From contig NZ_BMSF01000005.1 of the NCBI RefSeq assembly GCF_014649015.1, positions 124,001-188,000 on the forward strand: a stretch of 64,000 nt of DNA. Reading direction: 5' to 3'. This DNA comes from Streptomyces narbonensis. GTDB lineage: Bacteria; Actinomycetota; Actinomycetes; Streptomycetales; Streptomycetaceae. A program made the translations under genes and the position numbers. Positions 32,174-41,214 of the stretch are shown here, one piece after another (position 1 is the first letter of the stretch; the number at the start of each line of letters is the position of its first letter). The notes below the pieces were generated by a model, which was not told the origin of the DNA, made no database searches, and saw only the letters and a list, made by a program, of their open reading frames with translations.

Positions 32174-33814
32174 ATGGCGGAGCAGATCACTGGTCCGGAC
32201 GGCCTGCCGTCCGTTCGCGGGACCGGCAGGACCGTTCGGCGCCGGACGGCGCGACACACCCCCCTACCAAGGCGCCCCCACCGGGCGCGCACCAGGACGG
32301 CGCTCGTCGCGGCCGGCCTGGCCGTGATCGGCGCGCTCGGCCCCACGTCGAGCAGCGCCCTGGCACCCTCCGTGGAGGGTCCCCGGCCGGGACACCATCC
32401 GGCCCGGTTCGTGCCCGGTCCGTGCCCGGAGACGCCGGAGCCGATCCCCGGGCGGTGCGGGTTCCTGGAAGTGCCCGAGAACCGCACCCGCAAGCACACC
32501 CGGACCATCCGGACGACCGTCGCGATCATCCCGGCCACCTCGGCGAAGCCCGCCGGGGACCCGGTGGTCTTCATGGAGGGCGGTCCCGGCGGCGACGCGA
32601 TCGGGGCCATCCCCTTCCTGATCGCCTCCCAGGTGAACCAGGACCGCGACCTGATCGTCATGACCCAGCGCGGCGGCCTCTACTCGCAGCCCAACCTCGC
32701 CTGCCCGGAGATGGACCGGTTCAACGCCTCCGCGGTCGGCATGCCCTACGACGCACCGTCCACGGGCCGAGGCCTGGTGCGCGCGGCGAAGGAGTGCCGG
32801 GACCGCCTGACGGCCGAGGGAGCCGACCTCAGCGCCTACAACACCACGGAGAACGCCGCGGACTTCGCCGCCCTCCGCAAGGCCCTGGGCATCCAGAAGT
32901 GGAACGTCTACGGCTACTCCTACGGCACCGACCTGGGCCTCACCTATCTGCGCCGGCACCCCCACGGCATCCGCTCGCTGGCGATCGACTCGGTCGTGCC
33001 GCCGCAGATCGTGAGCCTGCCGTGGGCCTGGGACAGCGCCCAGGAGGGGATCAACGCGATCTTCGCGGCCTGTGAGGCCCAGCCCGCCTGCAAGGCCCGC
33101 TACCCCGACCTCTCCCGCACGCTCACGGAGCAGGTCCGGCGGCTGGAGGCGAACCCCCTGAAGCTGACCGTGCCGCCGCCCGGCGGCGGAACGCCGGTGA
33201 AGGTCGTCCTCGACGGGGGCACGCTGGTGAACCTGCTGGTCACCAACGGCCAACTGGTCCCCTCCGCCGACGTCCCCGCGGCACTCTACGAACTCGCCGC
33301 CGGCAATCCGACACGCCTCGCCCAAGCCCAGGCCGCCGGCGCGACGCCCGCCATCGGCGAGTTCGCCCACGGACTGACGCACTCGGTGGCCTGCGCCGAG
33401 TGGGCCCCGGGCTACTCGAAGCGCGATGTGCTGGAGGCGGGCCGGCGGGCCTTCCCCGGCTGGCCGGACTCCGTGCTGGCCCACGCGCCGCAGCTGCCCT
33501 TCGAGCACGACCTGTGCCGCGCGTGGAACGTCCCGGACCGCACCGGGGTCCAGCGGGTGGCCACCCACAGCAAGGTGCCCACGCTCATCATCAGCGGGAC
33601 CTTCGACGCGAAGACCGGTGCGAGCTGGGGGCCGTTCACCGGCCGTACGCTGCCCCGCTCCACCGCCGTCGTGATCCCCGGGATCACCCACTGGGTGGTG
33701 CCCCAGGAGCCCTGCGCCGCGTCGGTCCTGCGCTCGTTCCTGACCCGGCCGACCGCGCCCGACACCGGCTGCGTGGCAGGTGTCGTGCCCAAGCCGTTCA
33801 CCATCACCCCCTGA
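32174..33814 (+). CDS. Secreted alpha/beta hydrolase, tripeptidyl aminopeptidase-like, copy 1
   Basis: 546 residues. An Arg-rich N-terminus and hydrophobic segment (TALVAAGLAVIGALGPTSSSALA) form a signal peptide. The catalytic triad can be placed as S249 (GYSYGT), D478 (SGTFDAKT) and H506 (GITHWV). The oxyanion region FMEGGPGGDAIG and the C-terminal TAP-like domain (about residues 430-546) match Streptomyces Tap/Slp extracellular peptidases (family S33), which cleave tripeptides or dipeptides from N-termini. Several Cys pairs suggest disulfides. The start is 16 bases upstream of its paralogue. Confidence 0.87.
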   Translation: MAEQITGPDGLPSVRGTGRTVRRRTARHTPLPRRPHRARTRTALVAAGLAVIGALGPTSSSALAPSVEGPRPGHHPARFVPGPCPETPEPIPGRCGFLEVPENRTRKHTRTIRTTVAIIPATSAKPAGDPVVFMEGGPGGDAIGAIPFLIASQVNQDRDLIVMTQRGGLYSQPNLACPEMDRFNASAVGMPYDAPSTGRGLVRAAKECRDRLTAEGADLSAYNTTENAADFAALRKALGIQKWNVYGYSYGTDLGLTYLRRHPHGIRSLAIDSVVPPQIVSLPWAWDSAQEGINAIFAACEAQPACKARYPDLSRTLTEQVRRLEANPLKLTVPPPGGGTPVKVVLDGGTLVNLLVTNGQLVPSADVPAALYELAAGNPTRLAQAQAAGATPAIGEFAHGLTHSVACAEWAPGYSKRDVLEAGRRAFPGWPDSVLAHAPQLPFEHDLCRAWNVPDRTGVQRVATHSKVPTLIISGTFDAKTGASWGPFTGRTLPRSTAVVIPGITHWVVPQEPCAASVLRSFLTRPTAPDTGCVAGVVPKPFTITP

Positions 33815-33829
33815 CCTGAAGGACGCAGG

Positions 33830-35470
33830 ATGTCACCGAGAACCACCCCCCGCCGGCGCACCGCGAGACGGCTCCCGGCACCACTGGCCGGAGCCACGGC
33901 CGGAGCCCTCGTCATCGGCCTGGCCGCGATCCCCGCACACGCCGAGACCGGCACCGGCGGCCCGATCGGCACGGTCGCCCGCACGGTGGGCGACGCCCGC
34001 TTCGAACCGGGCCCCTGCCCCAGGACGGCGGACCCGATCCCCGACCTCGCGCGCGCCCGCTGCGGCACCCTCACCGTGCCCGAGAAGCACCGGCCCAAGG
34101 GTCCCGAGAGGCCTCAGGGCCCCAAGGGGCATGAGGAGCCCAGGAGTCACGGGGGACGCAAGATCACCCTCGCCGTCGCGATCATCCCCGCGGAGAGCAG
34201 CAGGCCGTCACCCGACCCGATCGTCTGGCTCGCCGGCGGCCCCGGCGACGACGCGGTCTCCGAGATCCCGATGGCGCTGGCCGGCGACCTGAACCGGGAC
34301 CGCGACGTGATCTTCATGTCCCAGCGTGGCACCTACTCGGCCGACCCGGTGCTCACCTGTCCGAACATCGACGAGTTCAACGCCCGCGCCCTCGGTCTCG
34401 TCTCCAACGCGCCGTCGACCGGCCGACTGCACGTCGAGGCGACCCGGGCCTGCCGCGACCGGGTGGACGGCACGGGAGCCGACCGCAGCGCCTACAACGA
34501 CATCGAGAGCTCGGCCGACTACGACGCCCTGCGCAAGACGCTGGGCGTCAAGAAGTGGAACGTATTCGGCATCTCGTACGGCACCCACCTGGCACTCAAC
34601 TACATGCGCCTGCACCCGAAGGGCATCCGGTCGGTCGGCATCGACGGAGTCCTGCCGCCGTCCCTGGGCGGCGGGGCCGTGACCTGGAAGGCCGCGCGGG
34701 AGGGCTTCGACGGCCTGTTCAAGGCCTGCGCGGAGCAGCCCGCGTGCAACACCCGCTACCCGAACCTGAAGGCCACCTTCCTCCGCCTCGTCAGCGAGCT
34801 GGAGGCCAAGCCGCTCACCGTCACCGTCACCGTCCCGGTCCACCCGGAGCCGGTGAAGGTCGTGCTCGACGGGAGCAACCTGGTCACGTGGCTGACCTCG
34901 GCCACCCACGTGGCGGCCGGAGTGCCCCGCTCCATCGACGAACTGGCCCACGGCAACGGACAGCGGATCGCCGAGCAGCTCGCGGGCGGCAAGTACAGCC
35001 CGCAGGCCATGGGACGGGTCGCCCACGGGCTGGTCTACGGCATCTTCTGCAGCCAGTGGACCCCGTACGAGAGCCGCGCCGACATCATCCGGGGCGGGCG
35101 CCGCGCGTTCCCGTCGTTCCCCCGCTCGATGCTGGCCAACGCGCCGCAGCTCGCCTGGCTCCACGACGACTGCCGCGCCTGGGACGTTCCCCCGGCGCCT
35201 CCCTGGATCCGGGACGTGACCCACAGTGACATCCCGACCCTCGCCCTGTCCGGCGGCTTCGACGCCCAGACCGCTGCCGGCAACGGGGCCTACGTGGCCC
35301 GCACGCTGAGCCGGTCCCACGCCGTCACGGTCCCGTACGTGGCCCACGTGGTCTTCGCCGACTCGCAGTGCGCGCAGACGATCACCACCTCGTTCTTCGC
35401 CGACCCGGCCCGGCCGGACACCCGCTGTCTGGCGGGCCTCCAGCCGCCGCAGTTCGAGATCGCGCCGTAG
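33830..35470 (+). CDS. Secreted alpha/beta hydrolase, tripeptidyl aminopeptidase-like, copy 2
   Basis: 546 residues, a tandem paralogue of the preceding gene, with the same order: signal peptide (AGATAGALVIGLAAIPAHA), WLAGGPGDDAVSE, nucleophile S249 in GISYGTHLAL, D in SGGFDAQT, and a C-terminal VPYVAHVVF His. It carries a short Pro/Lys/Glu/Gly-rich insertion near residue 90 (KGPERPQGPKG) that copy 1 lacks. AAGGACGCAGG precedes the start. The pair is probably one operon producing two extracellular peptidases with different specificity. A hairpin follows at 35500-35538. Confidence 0.87.
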   Translation: MSPRTTPRRRTARRLPAPLAGATAGALVIGLAAIPAHAETGTGGPIGTVARTVGDARFEPGPCPRTADPIPDLARARCGTLTVPEKHRPKGPERPQGPKGHEEPRSHGGRKITLAVAIIPAESSRPSPDPIVWLAGGPGDDAVSEIPMALAGDLNRDRDVIFMSQRGTYSADPVLTCPNIDEFNARALGLVSNAPSTGRLHVEATRACRDRVDGTGADRSAYNDIESSADYDALRKTLGVKKWNVFGISYGTHLALNYMRLHPKGIRSVGIDGVLPPSLGGGAVTWKAAREGFDGLFKACAEQPACNTRYPNLKATFLRLVSELEAKPLTVTVTVPVHPEPVKVVLDGSNLVTWLTSATHVAAGVPRSIDELAHGNGQRIAEQLAGGKYSPQAMGRVAHGLVYGIFCSQWTPYESRADIIRGGRRAFPSFPRSMLANAPQLAWLHDDCRAWDVPPAPPWIRDVTHSDIPTLALSGGFDAQTAAGNGAYVARTLSRSHAVTVPYVAHVVFADSQCAQTITTSFFADPARPDTRCLAGLQPPQFEIAP

Positions 35471-35499
35471 GCAGACGCGACACCGCGCCGGAGACACCC

Positions 35500-35538
35500 C
35501 GCGCCCGGTCCCCGCTCGCATCGGAGCGGAGGGCCGGG
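35500..35538. terminator. Bidirectional terminator after the peptidase genes
   Basis: CGCCCGG (35500) pairs with CCGGGCG (35532-35538), and inside them CCGCTC (35510) pairs with GAGCGG (35522-35527). The nested stem lies between the peptidase stop and the convergent flavin oxidoreductase stop at 35550. Confidence 0.65.
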
Positions 35539-35549
35539 CGATCGGTTCG

Positions 35550-36791
35550 TCAGGCCGCGTCGGGCATCCGGTGGTCCATGCGTTCCTGCATGTGGCCGAA
35601 GAACTCCTCGGGCGGGGTCATGCCCGCCGTGACCCGGACGAACTCGTCGCAGGCCGCGGGACTCCGGGACACGGCGAGGAGCATGTCCCGCATCTCGGGC
35701 GGCGGTGGCTCCATCGTGGCGAACTGCGCCGTGAACTCGTACATGCTCGTGACCTGGTCGTCCCTCGCCTTCTGGGCACCCCCCATCGCGTCGTCGAACG
35801 ACCGGCGGCCGGCGAGCACGTCGTCGAGTGCCTGTGCGCACCGCTCCGCGTCCTGGAAGGCGTCCTGGATGCCCTGCGCGGTGATGGGGTCCTTCAGGTA
35901 TCCCGCGTCGCCCACCAGGACCCAGCCCGGCCCGTAGGGCTTGCGGAAGTAGTTGGGGATGGCCGTACCGACGATCCGCTCGGCCCGCGTGGCCTGGGCG
36001 ACACGCTCGGCGAACGCCGGCGCACGGGCCAGTGTGGCGTGGTAGTTGCCTTCGACGTCGCCGCGCTTGGCCTCGAAGTCGCGCATGGGCCAGCCGCAGA
36101 CGACCATCGTCAGGTCCTCGTTGGTGGGCCACGCGGCGAAGGCGCAGTCGCCGCGGTCGTACGCCTCGTAGGTGCCGTCCATGGGGAGGCCGGCCCAGTA
36201 CGCGTAGTAGTAGGCGTTGATCTTCGGCTTCCCCGCGTAGTCCGCGGCGCCCGTCGCCCTCGCGACGGACGAGTGGATCCCGTCGGCACCCACGACGACG
36301 CCGGCCTCGTCGACCGAGCGACCGCCGTCCTTGGCGTGGCCCTTGATCCCGGTCACCGCCGTCCCGTCGTCAAGGAGCCCGTCGACCGTGAACCCCTCGC
36401 GCACCTCGGCGCCGGACTCCGCGGCGGCGTCGACGAGGATCTTGTCGAGGACGGTGCGGCGCGGCGCACGGGACGCGTCGAATCCCTCGCCGGCCGGGGA
36501 GCCGGCGATGGCGAGCGCTCCGAGGTCGAACGCGTAGGTGTCGATGGGCGGGCACCCGGTCGCCACGACCTTCTCCAGGAGCCCCCACCGCTGCAGCGCG
36601 GCCAGTCCGGGCGGATGGATCAGATGGGTCGAGATCGTGTCGCTGGGGAACGTGGCCCGGTCGACCAGGAGGACCCGGTGGCCGAGGCGGGCCAGGAGCA
36701 TCGCGGTCGGTGCTCCGGCACACCGTGCGCCGACGACGATCACGTCGTACCGGCGGTTTCCGTCACCGGCCGAGCCGGCTGTGCCGCTCAT
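35550..36791 (-). CDS. FAD-dependent oxidoreductase (geranylgeranyl-reductase-like)
   Basis: 413 residues from ATG 36791. The dinucleotide-binding site is DVIVVGARCAGAPTAMLLARLG (GxRxxG variant), followed by VLLVDRATFPSDTISTHLIHPPG, the DG motif (VVVGADGIHSSVARATGA), and the GD motif (VLVGDAGYLKDPITAQGIQDAFQDAE). The RCAG and STH features are typical of actinobacterial FAD-dependent monooxygenases/reductases related to geranylgeranyl reductases. The substrate is unknown. Monocistronic. The 319-base gap upstream (36792-37110) holds a 60-bp duplication and no obvious gene. Confidence 0.85.
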   Translation of the reverse strand: MSGTAGSAGDGNRRYDVIVVGARCAGAPTAMLLARLGHRVLLVDRATFPSDTISTHLIHPPGLAALQRWGLLEKVVATGCPPIDTYAFDLGALAIAGSPAGEGFDASRAPRRTVLDKILVDAAAESGAEVREGFTVDGLLDDGTAVTGIKGHAKDGGRSVDEAGVVVGADGIHSSVARATGAADYAGKPKINAYYYAYWAGLPMDGTYEAYDRGDCAFAAWPTNEDLTMVVCGWPMRDFEAKRGDVEGNYHATLARAPAFAERVAQATRAERIVGTAIPNYFRKPYGPGWVLVGDAGYLKDPITAQGIQDAFQDAERCAQALDDVLAGRRSFDDAMGGAQKARDDQVTSMYEFTAQFATMEPPPPEMRDMLLAVSRSPAACDEFVRVTAGMTPPEEFFGHMQERMDHRMPDAA

Positions 36792-36917
36792 GGATCTCAC
36801 CTGCCGAACGGACCCTCGCCCGAGAACGGCCGACAGGACGACGGGAAGGGTCCCGGCCGTCGCCGCGGCGTGGTGGGTCTCTCCTTCCACGCTAGACCTC
36901 CCGTGCGTTCCGGTCTC

Positions 36918-37038
36918 GCCGGGGCGGATCGGAGGTGAGCCGCTGCCGGCACGGGCGCCGCGCCTCCGGTCCGCGCGTGCCGGGGCGGATCGGAGGTGAG
37001 CCGCTGCCGGCACGGGCGCCGCGCCTCCGGTCCGCGCG
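36918..37038. repeat. Perfect 60-bp tandem duplication
   Basis: Two identical 60-base copies (36918-36977 and 36979-37038), separated by a single base, begin GCCGGGGCGGATCGGAGG. They lie in the gap between the divergent flavin oxidoreductase and phosphatase genes. The complete identity points to a recent duplication or an assembly artefact. Confidence 0.9.
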
Positions 37039-37110
37039 ACGAAGCGCGGGCGCGCGCCCATACTGAGGAGGACGGCAGCCGGCCAGGGGTGCGTAGGTAC
37101 CGGAATCGCG

Positions 37111-39186
37111 GTGGCGATGGAGCAGGTGCCCTTCGACGAGATGACCACCGGCGCGGCCCGGGACGCGGGCGGCTGGCTGGGGGCCCTGCAGGTCGCCGTG
37201 GTGGCGACGTCCGCGGACGGGGCGATCGTCCGCTGGGACCACGCGGCGGAGGACCTCCTCGGCTACACCCCGCACGAGGTGCTCGGCCGGCACATCGCCG
37301 ACCTGCTCCACCCGGGTGCGGACCGCAGCCTCGGCCGGTCCCTGTGGGAGGGCGCCGCCACCGGGCGCGGTGTCATGGGGATGGTGACCGCCTGGCACCG
37401 GGAGGGACGCCCGCTGGACCTGGAGATCTGGGCGTGCCCCGTGCCGGCCCGCCACCGGGGCGGGACGACGGTGCTGGTGTTCGCCGCGGAGGCGGAGGCC
37501 GCACGACGGATCCGCGGCTCGTCGGTGGTGTGGGACGGGCTGTTCTCCCGCTCCCCGGTCGGCATCGCCGTCCTGGACACCCAGCTGCGGTTCCTCCGCG
37601 TCAACCCGGCCCTCGAAGCGATGAACGGCCTGTCGCAGGCCGCGCACATCGGGCGCCGGCTCGTCGAGATCCTGCCCGACGTCAACGCCGCGGACATGGA
37701 GCGCGCGATGCGCCGCGCCCTGGACGAGGGAAGGCCCGTCCTCGACTCCCGCCGTACGGGCCGCACGCCGGCCGACCCGGACCACGACCACGTGTGGTCG
37801 GGGTCGTACGTCCGGCTGGAGGACGCCGACGGACGCCCGATCGGGCTGGCCGCCACCCTGATCGACATCACCGCCCAGCAGCAGGCGCAGCTCGAGGCCG
37901 AGGCGGGCCGGCGCCACCTCGCCCTCGTGAACGAGGCCACGCTGAAGATCGGCACCAGCCTGGACCTGGAGCGCACCGCGCAGGAGCTCGCCGACGTCGC
38001 CGTGCCCGAGCTCGCGGACGCCGTCACCGTCGACGTCCTGGAGACCCTGGCCGCGGGCGGCGAACTCGGCGCCGGCCTGGTGGGCGGTGCCACGCTGCGC
38101 CGGGTGGCCAAGGCCCCGCTGACGGGATCGTCCGTCACGACCGTCCTCACCCCACTGGGACGCACACTCGTCTTTCCCGCCAGCGCGCCGTACACCCGGG
38201 CACTCTGCGAGCGCCGCCCCTTCGTCGTGCGCGAGTTCGACGAGGAGGCCATCGTGCCCGCGGCCGGCCACTCCAGCGCCCCCGCGGAGCTGCTGGGGCT
38301 GGGAGTGCACTCGTTCATGATGACCCCGCTGCTCGCCCGTGGAGTGGTGCTGGGCCTGGCGACCTTCTACCGGACCCGTGCCGTCGGCCCCTTCACCCAG
38401 GGAGAGGTCGACCTCGCCGGTGAACTCGCGGCGCGCGCCGCGGTCTGCGTGGACAACGCGCGCCTCTACCGCCGTGAACACGACACGGCCGCCGTGCTGC
38501 AGCGCAGCATGCTGCCGCAGCACATCACCCCTCCGCCGGGGATCGAGGTCGCCCACCGCTACCTGCCCGCGAGCGACGTCAACGAGGTCGGCGGCGACTG
38601 GTACGACGTGATCGCGCTGGAGGACGGCAGGGCCGTGCTCGTCATCGGCGACGTGATGGGGCACGGCACCGCGGCCGCCGCGGTGATGGGGCGGCTCTCC
38701 GCGAGCGTCAGGGCCCTCGCCCGCCTCGACCTCTCGCCCGAGGAGATGCTCCACCAGCTGGAGGCCGCCCTGCACGATCTCGTCGAGCCGATGCTGGCGA
38801 CCTTCCTGTGCATCGTGGTCGACCCGGCCACCGGCCGCTGCCGCATCACCCGTGCCGGCCACCCGCCTCCCGCGACCGTCTCCCCGGACGGCACCGTCCG
38901 CCTGCTCGACGTACCGCCGGGGCTGCCGCTGGGCGTCGGCGGCGTCCCCTTCACGACGACCGAGGTCACCCTGCCGCTGGGCAGCCTCCTCGTCCTGTAC
39001 ACCGACGGCCTGGTCGAGTCCCGGAGCTGCGACATCGAGGCGCGGCTCACCGAGCTGACCGACCTGCTCGCCGACCCCGGCCCGTCCCTGCACGCCCTCT
39101 GCGACCGCCTGCTCACCCACCTCGTACCGGCCTCGGCGGACGACGACATCGCGCTGCTCGTCGCCCGCGTCAACACCGCGGACTGA
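37111..39186 (+). CDS. PAS-PAS-GAF-SpoIIE (PP2C) serine phosphatase
   Basis: 691 residues from GTG 37111 (ATG 37117 is also possible). PAS 1 (about 15-125; DGAIVRWDHAAEDLLGYTPHEVLGRHIADLL), PAS 2 (about 145-265; LFSRSPVGIAVLDTQLRFLRVNPALEAMNG), GAF (about 270-440), then a PP2C/SpoIIE domain (450-690; VGGDWYDVIALEDGRAVLVIGDVMGHG, YTDGLVES, DDIALLVARV) with metal-binding Asp residues intact. Such proteins dephosphorylate anti-anti-sigma factors in stress partner-switching. Unlike the second such protein here (58598), it has no C-terminal kinase-type ATPase domain. No anti-sigma gene lies nearby. Confidence 0.9.
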   Translation: MAMEQVPFDEMTTGAARDAGGWLGALQVAVVATSADGAIVRWDHAAEDLLGYTPHEVLGRHIADLLHPGADRSLGRSLWEGAATGRGVMGMVTAWHREGRPLDLEIWACPVPARHRGGTTVLVFAAEAEAARRIRGSSVVWDGLFSRSPVGIAVLDTQLRFLRVNPALEAMNGLSQAAHIGRRLVEILPDVNAADMERAMRRALDEGRPVLDSRRTGRTPADPDHDHVWSGSYVRLEDADGRPIGLAATLIDITAQQQAQLEAEAGRRHLALVNEATLKIGTSLDLERTAQELADVAVPELADAVTVDVLETLAAGGELGAGLVGGATLRRVAKAPLTGSSVTTVLTPLGRTLVFPASAPYTRALCERRPFVVREFDEEAIVPAAGHSSAPAELLGLGVHSFMMTPLLARGVVLGLATFYRTRAVGPFTQGEVDLAGELAARAAVCVDNARLYRREHDTAAVLQRSMLPQHITPPPGIEVAHRYLPASDVNEVGGDWYDVIALEDGRAVLVIGDVMGHGTAAAAVMGRLSASVRALARLDLSPEEMLHQLEAALHDLVEPMLATFLCIVVDPATGRCRITRAGHPPPATVSPDGTVRLLDVPPGLPLGVGGVPFTTTEVTLPLGSLLVLYTDGLVESRSCDIEARLTELTDLLADPGPSLHALCDRLLTHLVPASADDDIALLVARVNTAD

Positions 39187-39328
39187 GAGCGACGGGACGG
39201 CGTGCATGTGCGAAGCCCCCGGCCCGGTGCTGCAATGGGACCAGGACTTCCTCCGGTCGCTTCCGTGGATTTCGGCGGGGACGGGGGTTGGGCTCGGTCA
39301 TGTCCTCCCGACTGTGTGTGGAGCGGTG

Positions 39329-39787
39329 ATGAGCAACGAAATCCAGGAGATGGGGCCGGTCGACTTCGTCGTCATCGAGTTCCCGGGCAACCGCATGACG
39401 GGCAAGGGGATGTCCCTCCTCGTCGACCTGGTCGAGAGAGGCATCGTCCGCGTCCTCGACCTCGCGTTCGTCCGGAAGGACGCCGACGGCAGCGTCACCG
39501 CTCTGGAGCTGCGGGATCTCGACGACGACGGCGAGCTGGACCTGACCGTGTTCGAGGGCTCCTCGTCCGGGCTCCTCGGACAGGACGACCTCGACGAGGC
39601 GGGAACGGCCCTCGAACCGGGCAATTCGGCCGGCATCCTGATCTACGAGAACCTCTGGGCCGCCCCCCTCGCCCGGGAGTTGCGGCGCGGCGGTGCACAG
39701 CTCGTCGCCGGCGGACGCATTCCCGTGCAGGCACTCCTGGCCTCCCTGGACGCCGTGGAGGCGGAGGGCGACAGCGCCGCCGCCTGA
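39329..39787 (+). CDS. DUF6325/DUF1269-like protein
   Basis: 152 residues from ATG 39329; the frame is open for 41 codons upstream but without a sensible start. It begins IQEMGPVDFVVIEFPGNRMTGKGM, then LLVDLVERGIVRVLDLAFVRKDADGSV, and ends with NLWAAPLARELRRGGAQLVAGGRIP. This is the pattern of the DUF1269/DUF6325 family, small soluble proteins of unknown function. It is followed after 57 bases by a SHOCT-domain protein, a conserved pairing in actinobacteria suggesting that the two act together. Confidence 0.8.
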   Translation: MSNEIQEMGPVDFVVIEFPGNRMTGKGMSLLVDLVERGIVRVLDLAFVRKDADGSVTALELRDLDDDGELDLTVFEGSSSGLLGQDDLDEAGTALEPGNSAGILIYENLWAAPLARELRRGGAQLVAGGRIPVQALLASLDAVEAEGDSAAA

Positions 39788-39844
39788 CGGCCCGGGACGG
39801 CCGAGGAATCCGATCCACTCGAACAGTGGCCAAGGAGGAACGAC

Positions 39845-40132
39845 ATGCCAGGACTTCTTCGAGGCGTGGCACGTACGGCAGTGGTGGCCGGGACGGCGAC
39901 AGCCGTCTCCAACAGGGTCTCGCGACGCCAGGCGGGCCGCTGGGCCCAACAGGAATCGGCTCAGCAGGAGCGGTACGCACCGCCGCCGGCCGAGGCGCCC
40001 CCGGCCGCCCCGCCGGCCCCCGACATGAGCAGCAAGATCGAGCAGCTCAAGGAGCTCGGAGAGCTGAAGGAGCAAGGCATCCTGACCGAGGAGGAGTTCG
40101 CGGCGCAGAAGAGCAGGATCCTCGGCTCCTGA
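39845..40132 (+). CDS. SHOCT-domain protein
   Basis: 95 residues. The N-terminal half is amphipathic and basic (LLRGVARTAVVAGTATAVSNRVSRRQAGRW) with a Pro/Ala linker. The C-terminal 30 residues form the SHOCT module: IEQLKELGELKEQGILTEEEF, then AAQKSRILGS. SHOCT modules are short helical hairpins thought to mediate oligomerisation or DNA or protein contact. AAGGAGGAACGAC gives a strong ribosome site. It pairs with the preceding DUF6325-like gene. Confidence 0.87.
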   Translation: MPGLLRGVARTAVVAGTATAVSNRVSRRQAGRWAQQESAQQERYAPPPAEAPPAAPPAPDMSSKIEQLKELGELKEQGILTEEEFAAQKSRILGS

Positions 40133-40199
40133 ACCGGTTGACGACGGCTCCGTCCTCAGGGGCGTGAGCCCGTCGGCCCGGGGAGGCCGCCGGCCGAGG

Positions 40200-40250
40200 A
40201 GGCCGTCAGGGGGCTGTCATCGGGCGAGGCCGTCAGGGGGAGGCCGTCAG
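40200..40250. repeat. Short degenerate direct repeats
   Basis: AGGCCGTCAGGGGG occurs at 40200 and 40227, with AGGCCGTCAG at 40241, between the convergent SHOCT and DMT-exporter genes. No hairpin or ORF is evident. Confidence 0.6.
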
Positions 40251-40260
40251 CCGGGAGGCC

Positions 40261-41145
40261 TCAGGAGCGCGAGGTCAGGATGCTCAGGACGTTGGCGCCG
40301 ACGACGGCTCCGATGGCGGCCCCCTCGATCCAGCCGAGGCCCTGTCCGAGCCCTATCCAGCCGACCAGGGCCGCGAGCACGGGGTTGACGCTCATGAACA
40401 GGCCGAAGGCGGCGGCCGGCACGTGGCGCAGCGTGAAGAGGTCCACCAGGTACGGCACGGCCGAGGCGAGGACGCCGGCCGCCACGGCGTACCCGAGGGA
40501 CGCGACTGTCGGAGGGTGGCGCAGGACGACGTAGAGCCCGACCGGCAGGAACATCACGGCGGACAGCAGAGCGGCGGCCGCGCTGCCCTGTGCGCCGGGG
40601 ATGCGGCTGCCCACCGTCCGGTTGAGCATGATGTACGACGCCCAGCAGACGGCCCCGAGCAGGCCGAAGCCCATCCCGACGTAGTCGGTCGAGGGCTGCG
40701 GGCGCATGAGGGTGACGACCCCGGCCGCCGCCATCAGGGCGCAGAGCGCGTCGACGCGCCGGCGGGTGGCGGCCAGGGCGATGGCGAGCGGGCCGAGGAA
40801 CTCGAGGGTCACGGCGAGCCCGAGGCCGACGCGGTCGATCGCGGTGTAGAGCGAGAGGTTCATCGTGCCGAAGACGACCGCGAGCAGCAGGACGGGCCGC
40901 CACTGCCACCAGGTGAAGCTCCGCAGGGCGGGCCGGCCGACGGCCAGCAGCACGGCGGCGGCGACGTACTGGCGGACCGCGACGACCCCGACGGGTCCGA
41001 GGACGGGGAAGGCGAGGGAACCGGTCGCGGCGCCGATCTGATTGGACATGCCGCTGCCGACCATGGCGGCCACACCGGCCGGGGAGGTGCGGTGCGTCGG
41101 CTCGGTGCGCGTCGCCGGGGCAGGCCCGGCCGGAGCTGTGTGCAT
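40261..41145 (-). CDS. EamA/DMT-family exporter (RhtA-like)
   Basis: 294 residues with ten predicted membrane helices in two EamA repeats (N-terminal half from VAAMVGSGMSNQIGAATGSLAFP; C-terminal half from VGMGFGLLGAVCWASYIMLNRTVG). LEFLGPLAIAL and the C-terminal LFMSVNPVLAALVGWIGLGQ are typical of RhtA-like amino-acid/metabolite exporters. Divergent from a LysR regulator across 69 bases, so probably its target. The exported compound is unknown. Confidence 0.87.
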   Translation of the reverse strand: MHTAPAGPAPATRTEPTHRTSPAGVAAMVGSGMSNQIGAATGSLAFPVLGPVGVVAVRQYVAAAVLLAVGRPALRSFTWWQWRPVLLLAVVFGTMNLSLYTAIDRVGLGLAVTLEFLGPLAIALAATRRRVDALCALMAAAGVVTLMRPQPSTDYVGMGFGLLGAVCWASYIMLNRTVGSRIPGAQGSAAAALLSAVMFLPVGLYVVLRHPPTVASLGYAVAAGVLASAVPYLVDLFTLRHVPAAAFGLFMSVNPVLAALVGWIGLGQGLGWIEGAAIGAVVGANVLSILTSRS

Positions 41146-41182
41146 GGGCCGATGGTGGCGTCGGGCCCCGCTTGCACAAAAT

Positions 41183-41206
41183 GCATGGACGCATGCGATC
41201 TATACG
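41183..41206. promoter_or_regulatory. LysR-type operator and -10 box
   Basis: GCAT (41183) - N6 - ATGC (41193-41196) lies between the divergent exporter and LysR genes, and TATACG (41201-41206) is a good -10 candidate 9 bases before the LysR start. The overlap suggests autoregulation, as usual for LysR proteins. Confidence 0.45.
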
Positions 41207-41214
41207 CTGAAGTC

